This document shows positions 1 to 12,244 of a DNA stretch of 64,000 nt, piece by piece. The notes below the pieces were generated by a model. It was not told where the DNA came from. It searched no databases and was given only the letters and a program-made list of their open reading frames with translations. The DNA comes from Rotaria sordida (Eukaryota; Rotifera; Eurotatoria; Philodinida; Philodinidae), in NCBI GenBank assembly GCA_905250125.1, contig CAJNOL010001192.1, forward strand, positions 1 through 64,000, read 5' to 3'. How positions within the stretch are numbered: position 1 is the stretch's first letter; every line of letters starts with the position of its first letter. A program made the translations under genes and the position numbers.

Positions 1-611
1 CATTAATAACCATTTGTTTCTTTCTTATTTTTTTGTTTTTATTTCGAACATTAGTAGAAAATTAATTCTCAGAAGTCAACATGAGCAATTTAGGAAGATC
101 GTTTATGTAAATATCTTTGCCTTTTTAATAGACAAATTTTGCAAAATATATATGTTTAAATTAGTTATACAAAAAAAAAACAAAACAAAAAAGAAGATAT
201 TTATAGATAGTTGACATTAAATAAAAAAGTCTAGCAGAAATCTAATCTTGTCTAACTTAATAAATAATATTGAATATTGAAATTCATCGATTCCTATTTG
301 ATTCATAGATATAATTATAATTATTAATAGAAATCAATTGTTCTACCAAGAACTTTAACAAAAAATAAATTAAATGATAATATTCATTATCAAATCGATA
401 TTATATTTGAAATATTTCGATTATAAATATCTCTTTTTAAATATTTTTCACATAAAAATCATGAAAATAATAATTTCTTTTTTATTTTTTTATTTTTTTC
501 TAAGTGTCTAATTTGAATCGTATCGTTGAAGAAAAAATTTTTAAACTCATCGTGGCATCTCATCATAAATTATAATTCATTTCAAAATAAAATAACGGGT
601 AAATATTTTTC
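1..611. other. AT-rich non-coding stretch
   Basis: No gene or clear repeat seen. Long A and T homopolymers dominate and short open frames look like chance. Confidence 0.5.
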
Positions 612-1079
612 CGAATAATTTTTCATGAAAAATAGATAGAGAGATCTGTGCTTTTCACAATTTAAAAGAGACGATGAAAGTACATCGAGTTATCAATACC
701 GAATTTTTCTAATATAGTTTTTCACAGTCTGTCACCAAGGTTTTTAGAAAATTGAAACTTTTTAACAGAATTAGAAGATGAATTTTTTCGTCAAAAATAC
801 TTAGTAAAATCTTTATAACACGTGATGAACTAAGCCTTTTAGCACTGCACTTACATAAACTATTGAGCTTTAGTCAACGATTGAGATACACTACTGAAAA
901 ATAAAATTTCAAAAGTTTTACAATACACAATGTTTTATTATCGGAAAACTTGTCAGAGGAACCATGAGAAAGAGTTCCAGAAAAATCTGTTATTAGTAAA
1001 TTGATGTAGTTTCAACGTCTCTTTTAAATCGTGAAAACTGAAGATTTCTATCTAGTTTACATCAAAAATTATTCTAAAA
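612..1079. repeat. Foldback (long inverted) repeat, MITE-like
   Basis: The left part (about 612-735) returns as an imperfect reverse complement at about 960-1079. For example CACAATTTAAAAGAGACGAT near 657 pairs with the complement of the sequence around 1018-1033. Arms are diverged and separated by about 225 nt. No coding capacity. Probably an old non-autonomous DNA transposon; I could not define a target duplication. Confidence 0.6.
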
Positions 1080-1414
1080 ACACTCACACTTCTTTTATTT
1101 TCAAATGGATAATAGTTGACATATAGTTAGCTATGTCATCATGATAAACATTTCACCTATTTGATTATTTTCTATTATATAAAATAAATTTATTTTTAAC
1201 ATTTCCTAGAAGTTTATTTCGTTTAGGACAATCAGTGAACGGACGAATAAACTTCAATGGAATAATTTTGTCAATAATACTATTCGAGAATATAATCAAA
1301 TTTAAGAACTTTATAGAAATAAATCCATCTATTCAACTCTCGAGATCAACTGTCTCTTTTTCTTTTCAATTAAGATTCGAGTCTTCTTTATAGTTCTATT
1401 AATAAAGGGCAAAT

Positions 1415-2719
1415 CAAGGGGGAAATAGCAGAGACTTCAGTCGTGAAGTCCCATGAAATCTTGAAAATCTTTCGAGGTCTCTTTGAAGTCTTATGAATTC
1501 TCATGAATTCTCATAAAGTCTCTTGAAGTCTCTGAAGTCTCATAAAGTCTTATGAAGTCTTATGAAGTCTCATGAAGTCTAATGAAGTCTTATGAAGTTT
1601 CATGAAGTCTCATGAAGTCTAATGAAGTCTCATGAAGTCTAACGAAGTCTCTTGAAGTCTCTTGAATTCTAATGAAGTCTCATGAAGTCTTATGAAGTCT
1701 CATGAAGTCTCTTGAAGTCTCTTGAAGTCTCTTAAAGTCTTTTGAAGTCTCATGAATTCTTATGGAAGTTTTGAAATACATTTAGTGCATGAAAATTCAT
1801 AAAAAAGCAATGAAATTGTCTTGTTTTCGACGGTCTTATTTTAGCAGAAAGGTGAACTTTTTATTGTTTGTTTGTCAAGGTACTGGAAAAAAATTCAAGT
1901 TTGTTGGATCTTAGAAAACATGATAGTTAAGAACTGAATGCTTTTTGAATGAAGTGGTTTATTTTTATAAGAAATGTTTCATTTATTCGATGTCAATCTT
2001 ATGAAGAATTTTATTCCTTTCTGTTTATTTCTATCACTCGTGATAATCTATCAGCCGATAAACGGCTAGCTTCGTCGGTCAATAACCAACAAGTCGTTTG
2101 CTTGTGTATAAATTTAGTCTTATTATTTATTTGCACCTGAAAATAGGAGTTTTCCAATGCTGGATTAATCGAATCAAACATACGCATACCAGTAAAGTTT
2201 ATTTTCTCTGTTTTAATTTCATCAACGCTTTGTGTCATTGTCACATCTTTATTCTAGATATGGATATACTGCGAGAAACAATTCTCAGAAACAAGAAACA
2301 CTTTTGTAATCTCTATATGATAAGTTTTGTTTTTTGCATGTTATAGAAGTTTCATGTAATTTCTATAAGGTTTTTTGATACGCATGGAATCTGCCTCTTG
2401 AAGTCCTGTGAAGTCTAATGAAGTCTCATGAAGTCTAATGAAGTCTCATAAAGCCTCATGAAGTCTCTTGAATTCTAATGAAGTCTCATGAAGTCTCATG
2501 AAGTCTCTTGAAGTCTCACGAAGTCTGTGAAGTCTAACGAAGTCTTTTGAAGTCCCATGAAGTCATACGAAGTCTTATAAAGTCTTGTGAAGTTATTTGG
2601 AGTCCTATGAAGTCTTCAGAACTCTTTTGAAGTCTTGTGAAAATATGAAGTCACTGCGGTTGAAGTCTGTTGAAGTCTTTTGAAGTCTTGAAGTCTTGAA
2701 GTCCGCTGTTTCCCCCTTG
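1415..2719. mobile_element. hAT-type DNA transposon with 10-bp subterminal arrays
   Basis: The element begins CAAGGGGGAAA and ends TTTCCCCCTTG, a terminal inverted repeat that continues imperfectly into an AGCRGACTTCA motif. It is flanked on both sides by the same 8 bp, GGGCAAAT (1407-1414 and 2720-2727), the target duplication length of the hAT superfamily. Inside are two long arrays of a 10-bp unit close to TGAAGTCTCA (about 1430-1765 and 2396-2705), both in the same orientation, around a 600-bp core. The core has a short minus-strand open frame (2011-2244) ending in a Ser-Arg-Leu-Ser-Ala-Asp-Arg-Leu stretch that might be a transposase remnant, but I cannot confirm it. Non-autonomous as it stands. 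Confidence 0.85.
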
Positions 2720-2727
2720 GGGCAAAT

Positions 2728-4348
2728 ATTTCGTCTTTATAGAAATATTTTTTTTTTTGAAAAAATTTTAAATAAAGGCTTTCCTTTCTTCTCTTATTTA
2801 AAAAACAAAAAACCTAGTCTATTTTCGTAAAAAAACAAGGAAAATTGCGATAAAATTGCATTTAAATACTGTTTCGATATGTAATCGTGATCAGTATTCA
2901 ACAAGTGATCAATAGAAAATATTTAATCTGCTAAGAAAGCATCAATTGCATTTTGATAATTGATCGATGAATTACTTTACTTATTCTATCGAAAAAATTC
3001 CAAGTTATTCTTTATCTTTGTTAGTTTCCATAGACATCATATATATATTTATGTTGACAAAATTTTTAGTTAAAATAAATAGAGAAACAAGAAATAATAC
3101 ATTTATTCTATATTTAATTAAATCAATAATGATGAAAATGTAAAGAAATTACCTAAGAATTTTTATATAAATTGTTGAATATCATTTTGAGAAAGAAATT
3201 CTTCGAAATAATTTATTAAAATATATATTTATAATAATGTTATTATTATAATATTAATATTATTATTTGTTTTTATTTTGTATTTTTATCAGAATATAAT
3301 AATAAATCTATTGATAAAAATAAATTACGAGCAGAAATAGTTGCTCATCTTATTTCAATGCTAATTCAATTAATTTATCTTCGAATCGAACAGTTTGAAT
3401 GACTTTTGCAATATTGTTCAATATATAAGTATTTATTTAAATTTTTAGATGAAATATACAAAAAATAAATTATGAATAATGTTTTATTTCATTACAAATA
3501 TTTCGATTATTATTTTTTTTCTATACTAATTATTTGAAAATTTCCTATTAATCTAATTAAAAAGAATATTATTTATTGACTTGTAAAACAAAAATTCTAT
3601 TTTATATTGTTTGTCAGAGAAAGAATGTTTTTGTTTTAGTGTATTATTCTTATCATCAATATTCATTACATAAGTAAATAAAAGTATATAAAAAGATGAA
3701 GGAAATTTTGTTATCTATAATATGTTGATAATCTTAGCATGATTCTACTTTTTCCAAAGATTAATTAAGAAGAAGAAAAATTTGTCAAGTAAATATCTGA
3801 TGAGATTTTTAAATAGAATTTAAGGAAAGTATGTCATTACAACAGGATATTTATCATGCGATCATTTTTTAAATAAAATATTGATTAAAATCATCTATAT
3901 GTTCATTGAAAAAATTCAAACTTGAAACTATTTTTTTCTATTCAATAAAAATAATAATTCGAAAAAAGTTTTTTCCAATCTTTATAACCTTTCTATTTCG
4001 AAGTTTTTCCCCTCCCAATACCGCTATGATATGTTCTATGATGATATTGAGAAAACTGTAATAATTAACTCTAATATAGCCAATATCAATAGTAATTATT
4101 TATTGTTGATTTTCTTTTGACATTTATCATAAATGATTTTGAATATATATTTGATGAATTTCAAATATTTCAAGAAAATATTTTCTAAAAAAAAGTTTAA
4201 TAAATTTAACGATATAACTGATGAAAAGTAATATTTATCTTTGATTTAATTTAACTGTTTACTTTTTAACTAACTTTGTTTAAGTTAATTCTTTTGCTTG
4301 AAGACTTTTCTATTACTTTTATACGAATGAGATATGATATAAGTCAAA
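2728..4348. other. AT-rich non-coding stretch
   Basis: About 1.6 kb of very AT-rich sequence. I see no exon with animal-like codon content, no RNA gene and no clear repeat. Confidence 0.5.
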
Positions 4349-4967
4349 CGAGGAAACATTTTCAACTGTCAAATCACTTTTCAATTCAGACTCAGTGCAT
4401 AAGATAGACCCTAGTGAGATATGAAATACCTCAAAAGGATAAGTATCCTTAGACCATCTATCCAGAGTTATAGGGATTTAACTGAAATTTTAGCCTATGT
4501 CGTATATACCAACAAATAGAGTGATGCTATTTTTACCTGAGATTTTCTCCATAGATAAGTCTATTTGTCATTCGAATGTCCTGAAAATTTCAACTGAAAA
4601 GAATATTTTCTTCCTGAGATATCAAAGTTTGAAAAATGATCTATATCCTAGAAAAGATGATAGAATTTTCTGCTTTTTTACAACTTTAATATTTCGAAAA
4701 GGAAACATTCTTTTCAGTTAAAATTTGCAGGACATTCTACTTACGAATAGACTTATCTATGGACAAAATCTCAGATCAAAACATCGTCACTCGGTTTGTT
4801 GGCATATACCATGACATAGGCTAAAATTCTAGTAAAATCCCTATAACTCTGAACAGAATACCTAAGGACACTTATCCATTTGAGATTTTTCATATCTCAT
4901 TGGGATCCACTATACGCATAGACTCTAAACAACAAAAGCGATTTGACAATTGAAAACGTTTCTTCGT
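4349..4967. repeat. Foldback MITE, ends shared with the element at 14041
   Basis: Nearly the whole segment is an imperfect hairpin: CGAGGAAACATTTTCAACTG at 4349 pairs with the complement of the sequence ending at 4967, and CATAGATAAGTCTATT-like blocks pair on both sides of a centre near 4655. The outer sequence (ACATTTTCAACTGTCAAATC) matches the ends of the element at 14041-14560, so both belong to one non-autonomous family. No coding capacity. Confidence 0.75.
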
Positions 4968-5437
4968 CAGTAAAATGGATGTTGTGTGTAGTCCGGTGCT
5001 TTTCTAGCTACTGAAAATCCCATATATTCTCAGTTATTATTGTTCAAATCCAAATCAACTCTTTACTGTACAACACTATGTGAAATCATCAATAAAAATA
5101 CTACAGTACTTCGCTCAGGCAGCATTCAAAACGCACTAGTTAATTTATGAACAATTTAATTTCCAATCGATCTGATTTTCTGCGATTCATATAAATTCTA
5201 ATTCATGAGATTTCAGGATAGTAGGAATGAAGTTGTATTTTATCTGAATTGATGATATTACGAAAATAAAAAAGTGAATTCTATTGAACTAAAACGAGTT
5301 GATTCATGATTTCTCGTAAATATTTTGGTCTCGGATATAGAAGTCAAATAATAATAAACTAGACAAGATGCTTTTATTTTGAAAATAGTATACATAAAAA
5401 AACAAAAAAAAGATCATCGTTTATAAAGTGATTGATA

Positions 5438-7088
5438 TTAATTATCATTATCGTAGAACCAATCTACTAATTGTTTCCAAACCCATATGATACTTACTGA
5501 ACTAAGTCCCACATACATCAAAGACAAACCAACAACCAAGAAGGCTCTTATTTATAATGAAAATGAATATAGCTTAATGACTTCCTTGTAGATGTTCACC
5601 CATAATGATGGTATTGCAGATACAAATCATAACATCAATATGACTAAAATAAAACACACATATTTTCGTTGATATTTTTCTATTGGTTTCCATTAAAGCA
5701 AAGCTAGTAGACATATCAAGAGTAATCTTGTGTTTATCTTCCATACAAAATGATCAATCTTCAGCTTCAATCATGGTTAAACGAAATTTCCTGTCATACT
5801 AGTGTTTTTCTAGGTACAATATGTCAAGGACAGCGCCATTCAATGAATTTCCTATTTAAGTCGCATTTCTACGGTTTGATACAATCCATTTTTGAACTTT
5901 TTCGAAGGATTCGACTAGTTTAATATAATAATGCAGTCGTTAATCTTGAACATGTATCTTTCATAGAAAAAGGTTAAGTTATATAAAAGAATTTCTGTGG
6001 AGAATATCTCCTTGATAAAGAACACAGCAAAGTCAATGATATGTACCATAGAAATGAATGCGAGTAATATTAAACAATCCATCTGATATACTAGTAAAAA
6101 ATCTGCATGTATAATAATATGGAATGGATTCCTGAAATTAGATAGAAAGAAATGACTATTCTATGAAAAAAACACACACAGAAAAGCAATCGTTCAGCGT
6201 CTAATATACAAGGCGAGTTAATATGATATAAATTTAATTTGCATGAAAAGACACAATTACATAGAACAAACAAGCTTGTAGCAATAAAGAGAAAAGATCA
6301 ATGTGAGACATCTCACCCATTCTATTGACCTTTAAATAAGACAAGCAAAAGTGAATTCTTACATAGTAATGATATTGCTGCTAATGATTCTTCTTTGAAG
6401 TATGATTTGATGATGGGAACCATAAGAAGTCTACCGTTTAAAAAAAAAGACAAAATAAGTTGATGTTTCTTTATTTTATTTTCTGTTTCATTTCAAAAAT
6501 ACTGATTATATCTTAATGATAAACAACAATAAAGAAAATTTACCTCCAAATGTCGGCCAAAAACGATTCCATGATATTGATGATTGTGATGATCTTCGAT
6601 GAGGAGCTAAAAACTTACAATCAGTATGATGTGACGATTTCTTTGTGCTTACTTACAACGTGCATCATACGCTTTATACATCACGTCGTCACTCCAAACA
6701 CCATCTGGCGCCAAAAAATCTCCATTATCATCCGTTGCCATTCTACAATAGGAAATTCTTAATGTGCTACAATAAAATTTCTATTATCTCATCAGATTTG
6801 TTTTAAGTTTCGCACAATGTTCACACACGTATAAACAACGAGATAATAAAAGTGCTTTTACTAATATTTCTTTGCTTCACCCGACGTCATATCGTTTGAA
6901 ACGGAAAAAACAACTTATAGAATATATTTAATGACTTACTCAATCCAAATATTCGAACGATTTCTTTTGAATAAAAATACTGTAGCACTTGGAAATAGTC
7001 GATTGAATGTGTTGATCGAGATTATCCCATCAGGTTCAATTGGTATACCAATAATCAATTCACCATTATCGACTTTAACAATTGACAT
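5438..7088 (-). CDS. TDP-43 N-terminal-domain-like protein with C-terminal membrane segment
   Basis: Five exons read on the minus strand: 7088-6940, 6742-6653, 6606-6544, 6430-6363, 5544-5438, giving 158 aa. All junctions are GT-AG and keep frame. Residues 1-76 resemble the ubiquitin-fold N-terminal domain of TDP-43: the order IPIEPDGIIS, then FPSATVFLF, then DFLAPDGVW mirrors the family's IP-E-DG, FPGA and HAPD-GW blocks. No RRM follows. Instead an amphipathic stretch (MESFLADIW near residue 92) leads to a hydrophobic segment (FLVVGLSLMYVGLSSVSIIW, about residues 125-144) and a short acidic tail. In TDP-43 this domain drives head-to-tail oligomerisation; a membrane-bound form is inference. 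A splice acceptor lies 14 nt upstream of the ATG. Exon 2 has overlapping donors (see findings). The domain call rests on motif order only. Confidence 0.65.
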
Positions 7089-8884
7089 TCTTTAAACTTT
7101 ATCTGAAAGAAAAATAGAAAATGGACATGTTTTGTTTGTGTCCTCTAGCTATTAAACATTGACATAGAACATTTTTAGTATAAGGAAAGATAATATTAGC
7201 TTTTCCAACTCTGAATAGATTACATTTTCTGACCTAATTTATCGTTGGGAACAAATAGATTAGATCAAAATTGTTCCATATTTTCTAGACTTCAGGTAGA
7301 ACAAACAAACAAAACTGTAGAAATAATCACGCGACTGTCTTATAGTATGTTACTCTTTATTAAAGATTTCTTTCGTATCTTTAGCTAACGGTAGATTATT
7401 CTGATTGTTGTCCGAATTCGCATCAGTCCAACGACTCGACTAATATCTATGGTTATGAGAGAGTAGTTCAGTTTTAGTTTTGTTTGTGTAAGTCAAAGCT
7501 ACTCGTACATCTGTAGATATTGTTTCAATCGATTAATTTGTGTATAAGATCTTGACCTTAACACATTTTATATTAACTATGTTCTCAATGTTCTGATAGG
7601 ATCTCAAAGTTTCTTTCTTTACCGTTATTGATTTAGATAATATATTACATATAATCGACACTGACAAGAAATAATAATAAAAATCAATAAGATAATTTTT
7701 TCCTTGAATTGTTCGATCAAATTGAATTAAGATACGAAAATCAACTAATTTTACTTCGATATTTTCAGTTAATAAAACATTCTATAAAAAATCGATAAAT
7801 CTATCTGTCCGTCCTTTAATATCTCTATGAATAATATTATTTAAATCATTCGGAATTTCCTCGTTACTGATTTAACTAAATCTACGATTGATTCAGCATG
7901 ACATTATTCCATAACTATCTTTAAACTAATCAAAAATATATAACAATAAAATAAAAGAAAAACTATTCATAATTGATTATGTTGATTTTTTCTTGAAAAT
8001 AAATTAATAAATGTTTCATAATACATAACTATATTTCAATGGTTTGAATATTAATTATAGATATGATAATATCTATTCAATAATTGAAATAAATAAAATA
8101 AAACAACTTTTCTCTTAAAACATTAACTTCTAATTTAATTTATTTTCCTTCACCATAATAAAAGGAAAATATTCGTTTAAATATATTTGGATAATAAAAA
8201 ACAAAATAAATTCAATAGAAAATAACATTTTAAATAAAATCTATCTAAATATTGTTTCATTTCCATAAACAGTATAACATCCATTCGATTTCAATATTCC
8301 ATATGGATCCATTAAAATTTTATTTAATTAGAATAAATTAAATCATAATGAGATTTATTCGAAGATCGATTAGAATCCATCTCAATCTGAGTATTATTCA
8401 TTGAACTTTTATCTATTCGTTCTATTTCTATCTGTAGCTTCACTTTTTTTCTCTTCCCTTATCGTCCATTCGCATGACGATTTTATCAATTCTATGCTAT
8501 GACGGTGTATAGATGTCACTAAATCACATTTATTCTTAAATTTTCCACAATCATCTTTAAGCTTATCTTTTAAGATTTAATCTCTTTTATTTTTTTTTTC
8601 TTGTTATCACATTTTTCTCTGATTATTATACAGTGAGAATCAATTTTTATCTAAATATCAAATTAATTACTGATGTAAATATTGAAATTGAATACTCTCA
8701 GCTAAATTCCTCTCGAATAACTCTGCATATCGATCATTTTTTTTTCCAATTTCAATTGCATCAATAGAAAAATTTGTCAAATTTTGATGGAAGTTAAATA
8801 ATTTATATGTATGTCAAGAAGAAATTTCTTCTTTGATTACAGTTGATAATCTGTATGATCAAAATGTTGTATCGACGGTTAGAT
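7089..8884. other. AT-rich non-coding stretch
   Basis: 5' flank of the TDP-43-NTD-like gene followed by AT-rich DNA. No supported exon or RNA gene seen. Confidence 0.45.
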
Positions 8885-9327
8885 TAATATGAAGCAATAG
8901 ATCTTTGATTATTTTTAATTGAGAAAGATTCATGGTCCATGATGTTCCGTGGGCTGATCGCCCATTGGGGCCAACTACTGTACGGATTAGTTTTTTCCAT
9001 AATCCGTTGGTCTTGCTCTAGGTGAAACAAGTCTTGTCCGCTACTTCCACACCAGTCTTTGATGTCGTTCAGTGACATTCTCTACATGGACGATGCTTAC
9101 CATCTATTTTAACGAATACTATGTGTTTTATTAGCCTGTTATCGTTCATTCTAGAGATATATAAGCGAACAATCTTAATTATGTCTACTATAGTTTCTTC
9201 GTTTCGATATTCTCTTTCTTATAGCCTTGTTTCATAGCATCCTTCGAATATGATTTCATTTCGAATGCGAGTAGCTTTCTTCTGTCGATCTCTTTCAGAG
9301 TCTATGTGTCTGAGATGTATAGTAGTA
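8885..9327 (-). mobile_element. LINE (non-LTR retrotransposon) 3' relic
   Basis: Translating the minus strand in pieces gives the conserved tail that follows the reverse transcriptase in many LINEs: a LLAFEMKSYSKDA-type block, then YISRMNDNRLIKHIVF, then a GKHRPCRE-like block, then IKDWCGSSGQDLFHLEQDQ. The usual family reading is LFGHICRM..RLVK..VFG..RRGRPCREW.DDIKDW....L...AQDR. The blocks fall in different frames with stops between them, so it is a dead fragment. The hAT-type element at 9336 lies immediately upstream. Confidence 0.7.
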
Positions 9328-9335
9328 CGCTGAAG

Positions 9336-9808
9336 CAGAGGTGGGCAACTTAGAGATTTTTCAAGTCTCAAGTCAAGTCAAGTCAAGTCACTAAAAAAAC
9401 ATTTCAAGTCAAGTCAAGTCAAGTCATACCCCAAAAATTTTTCACCAAGTCAAGTCAGATCCCAAAATTTTTTCGACCAAGTCAAGTCAAGTCAAGTCAT
9501 ACCCAAAAAATTTTTCTACCAAGTCAAGTCAAGTCAAGGCAAATCAAGTTGAGTCAAACATTTACTCGACTTAATTTGACTTCATTAGTAAGAACTTTTA
9601 AACGCTTCTGACTTGACTTCGTTTGACTTCCAGGTCAAGCTGAAAGTAGAACTGGCCAAGTTAGTGATTTCTTAAGTCACAAGTCAAGTCAAGTCAGACT
9701 TGACTTGACTTGACTTGAAAGTAGGGTATTTTTGACTTGACTTGAAAGTAGGGTATTTTTGACTTGACTTGAAAGTAGGGTATTTTTGACTTGACTTGCC
9801 CAGCTCTG
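9336..9808. mobile_element. Non-autonomous hAT element with AAGTC repeats
   Basis: Begins CAGAGGTGGGCAA and ends TTGCCCAGCTCTG, a textbook hAT terminal inverted repeat, and is flanked by the 8-bp duplication CGCTGAAG (9328-9335 and 9809-9816). The interior is mostly runs of the 5-bp unit AAGTC (TCAAG) in one half and the complementary GACTT units in the other, with a repeated TAGGGTATTTTTGACTTGAC block near the right end. No open frame. It inserted next to or within the LINE relic. Confidence 0.92.
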
Positions 9809-9816
9809 CGCTGAAG

Positions 9817-12244
9817 ACACACATCGGGTGTAGGTATGATTGGTGCGTGGATATTCTATTCTTTTACAACATTCATACCTACATCCACAATCTTTATTTG
9901 ATCATTGAATCTAAATGAGAAAATATTGTTTAGAGTGAATAAATTATATCGATATAGTAATACTATTTATATTAAGTTAATTTTAGTTATTGATATTGTT
10001 TGATCGAAATCATCAGGAAGTTTCTTTCAATAATATATTGTTCAATCATATAAGATTAAAACAAATATTTTTTTTTTTATAATTCGAATAAAATATTTAT
10101 CCAAAATTGACTTTTAACTTATATTTAAAAAAAATAATCAAGAAAATTGTAAATATTCTGATCAATATTGAACAACAGGTGATTTTTATAAGTAATATGG
10201 AATTTAATGATTATTTTCAATATGATCAATAATATCGAGATTTCAATTTGAAAAAACATTATCATTGACATATAATTATGCTTTTCATCGTTCTTTTTTT
10301 ATCATATTCAAATTCTAAAATCCGATTACATTTATAAAATTGATACTATTTTTTTCGAATCCTGGGAGGTATCCCAGAGGGTAAAAACATCACTTTGACA
10401 TTTTTCAAAACTAAGTCGTAGGAAATACCTCTAGTGATACCCTGACACCTTTCAGATAGGTAAAAGTCAAAAATATCGTGGGCAAAAAACCGGCCTTATT
10501 GCAGCATGTCCTTTGTACTAACACATGTAACATTGTTTTATTGTCTGTGAATCAGAGACCGTCATCAGGTCAGAGCTGTCCTGTTGCCCTGCCCTGTTTG
10601 TCCTGCAGGGCGATCGAAGAAAAGTACAGGGCAGGACAGGACAAATTTTTTTATCCTGTTAATTTTTCACATAAGTTTATTTGAAAGTCTTTTTCGAAGC
10701 TAAATGGAATCTTTCAAAACATCTATTATCGATGGAATTCCATCAACCAGTGATGAACCTGTCTTTTCAATTGGTTTCATCAGAACTAATAGATTTAATA
10801 CTCATTCTGATTTATTACTGTACAATACGGTTCTCCTCACTTCAGAAAAGTTTAACCACGGTTATCACATCAAAAGTATTTATAACAAATAGAAAATAAA
10901 TCGCAACTTCTTGGTAAGTAGCGATGAAAATCTGCAAATCGATAAAATGTTAGTGTTCAGTCAATCACAATCTCTATGTTCATTGATAAATATCTTATTT
11001 TTCTGCAAGTTATCCTGCTTATTCTTTGGATACGTACAAGAGAAGTGAAGATACTGGATTAAAGCCAGTTATTTTTTTTTACAAAGAATAAACTCAAATG
11101 ACATCATTTTCTCTCGATTATTGTATAACTTTTGATCAATTATTTCGTTTTCTTTCACTGATAAGATTTTAAAATTTTTTCTCATTAATCAGAAATATTT
11201 ATCAATTTTTATTTTTTTAAATTAGTTATTCAATCTTAATCGAGTAGAAAAATTTTAAAATAATCTTGACGATTTAAAAAGACTAACATAGCATCTCAGC
11301 AAAATTATAATTATATAAAAAGCAGTATCGTTTTCATAGAATTTAAACGAACTTTTGATTGTTTCTACGCATGGATAATATTCTGTTGAAATGACTTAAA
11401 CAACACATATATAATGAACACAAAACCCATTAGATTTATTCATCATGTCATAAATTCATCCTATAGCTGAGATTTAATTTAAATGCCCTCAGGGCGTCCT
11501 GTCCTGAGGACAGGGCACAAAAAAAGCGCCTTGTGACGATCTCTGCCGTGGATCTAATTTCATACAGTTGATATTCTGAGTGTTGAAAGCAGAAAACTGT
11601 CGCATGCGATTGGATCTGTAGAATATGCAAGATTTAGACATGATTCAATATGATCGTATACCAAAACTTCGATAATACCCAACTCTCTTTGCGGTGTCAT
11701 ACTTTCATAGTGAAAATTAAGACTTTAATGACTGGTCTTTTATTACGATGCTGAGTCAGTTTGAAAACTTACGCTAGGCAGTTATTGGGTGTGGGTGGGT
11801 GGATGTGAGGGTGCAGATTCATCTACTCTTATCTAACACCCACACCCTTCTGGTGTCCTTGAAGATGAACCAATGCATACATGTAAAAAAAATATCTCCA
11901 CAGCAATAAGACACATTTGCAAGTATATTACTATTGAAAAAAATCTTCGATTGACATTCTCTCCTAGTGTCTGACATTAATTGTTTATTTATTTATAAAT
12001 TGTGTAACATTTAATATTAAGTTTTGGTTGTTTTCAAAGTCACAAACGAAACAACAACAAAAGCAAAAAAAAAAGAAAGATTTAAGACAGAACACAAATC
12101 ACAAAAAGAAGACCTACACAACATAAACCGGTGTTTCTCATTAAACAAAGACAACAAAAAATAAATGAATGTTAAATTCTCATAATATAATTAGTTTAAG
12201 AATTTTGATCTATAGTTATAAACGAAAAAACAAAAAAAAAACTT
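9817..12244. other. Non-coding stretch with short repeats
   Basis: No exon found. It holds a small hairpin at 9833-9890, repeat-derived GC-richer patches rich in CCTGTCCTG/CAGGACAGG motifs near 10571-10655 and 11485-11517 (possibly ends of a decayed DNA transposon), and G-rich/C-rich tracts at 11786-11852. The last 250 nt are presumably the 3' UTR of the reductase-like gene. Confidence 0.45.
11786..11852. repeat. Short TGTGGG-like tracts in inverted orientation
   Basis: GGGTGTGGGTGGGTGG at about 11787 is followed 40 nt later by the complementary-type tract AACACCCACACCC (about 11838). The unit resembles the TGTGGG telomeric repeat reported for bdelloid rotifers, and the G tract could also form a quadruplex. 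Only a few degenerate units are present, so this may be coincidence. Confidence 0.35.

Noticed and set aside
10571-11517. A 950-bp hAT element between CCTGTCCTG-rich patches
   Set aside because: The left end looks hAT-like (CAGAGCTGTCCTG), but I find no matching right terminus and no 8-bp duplication.
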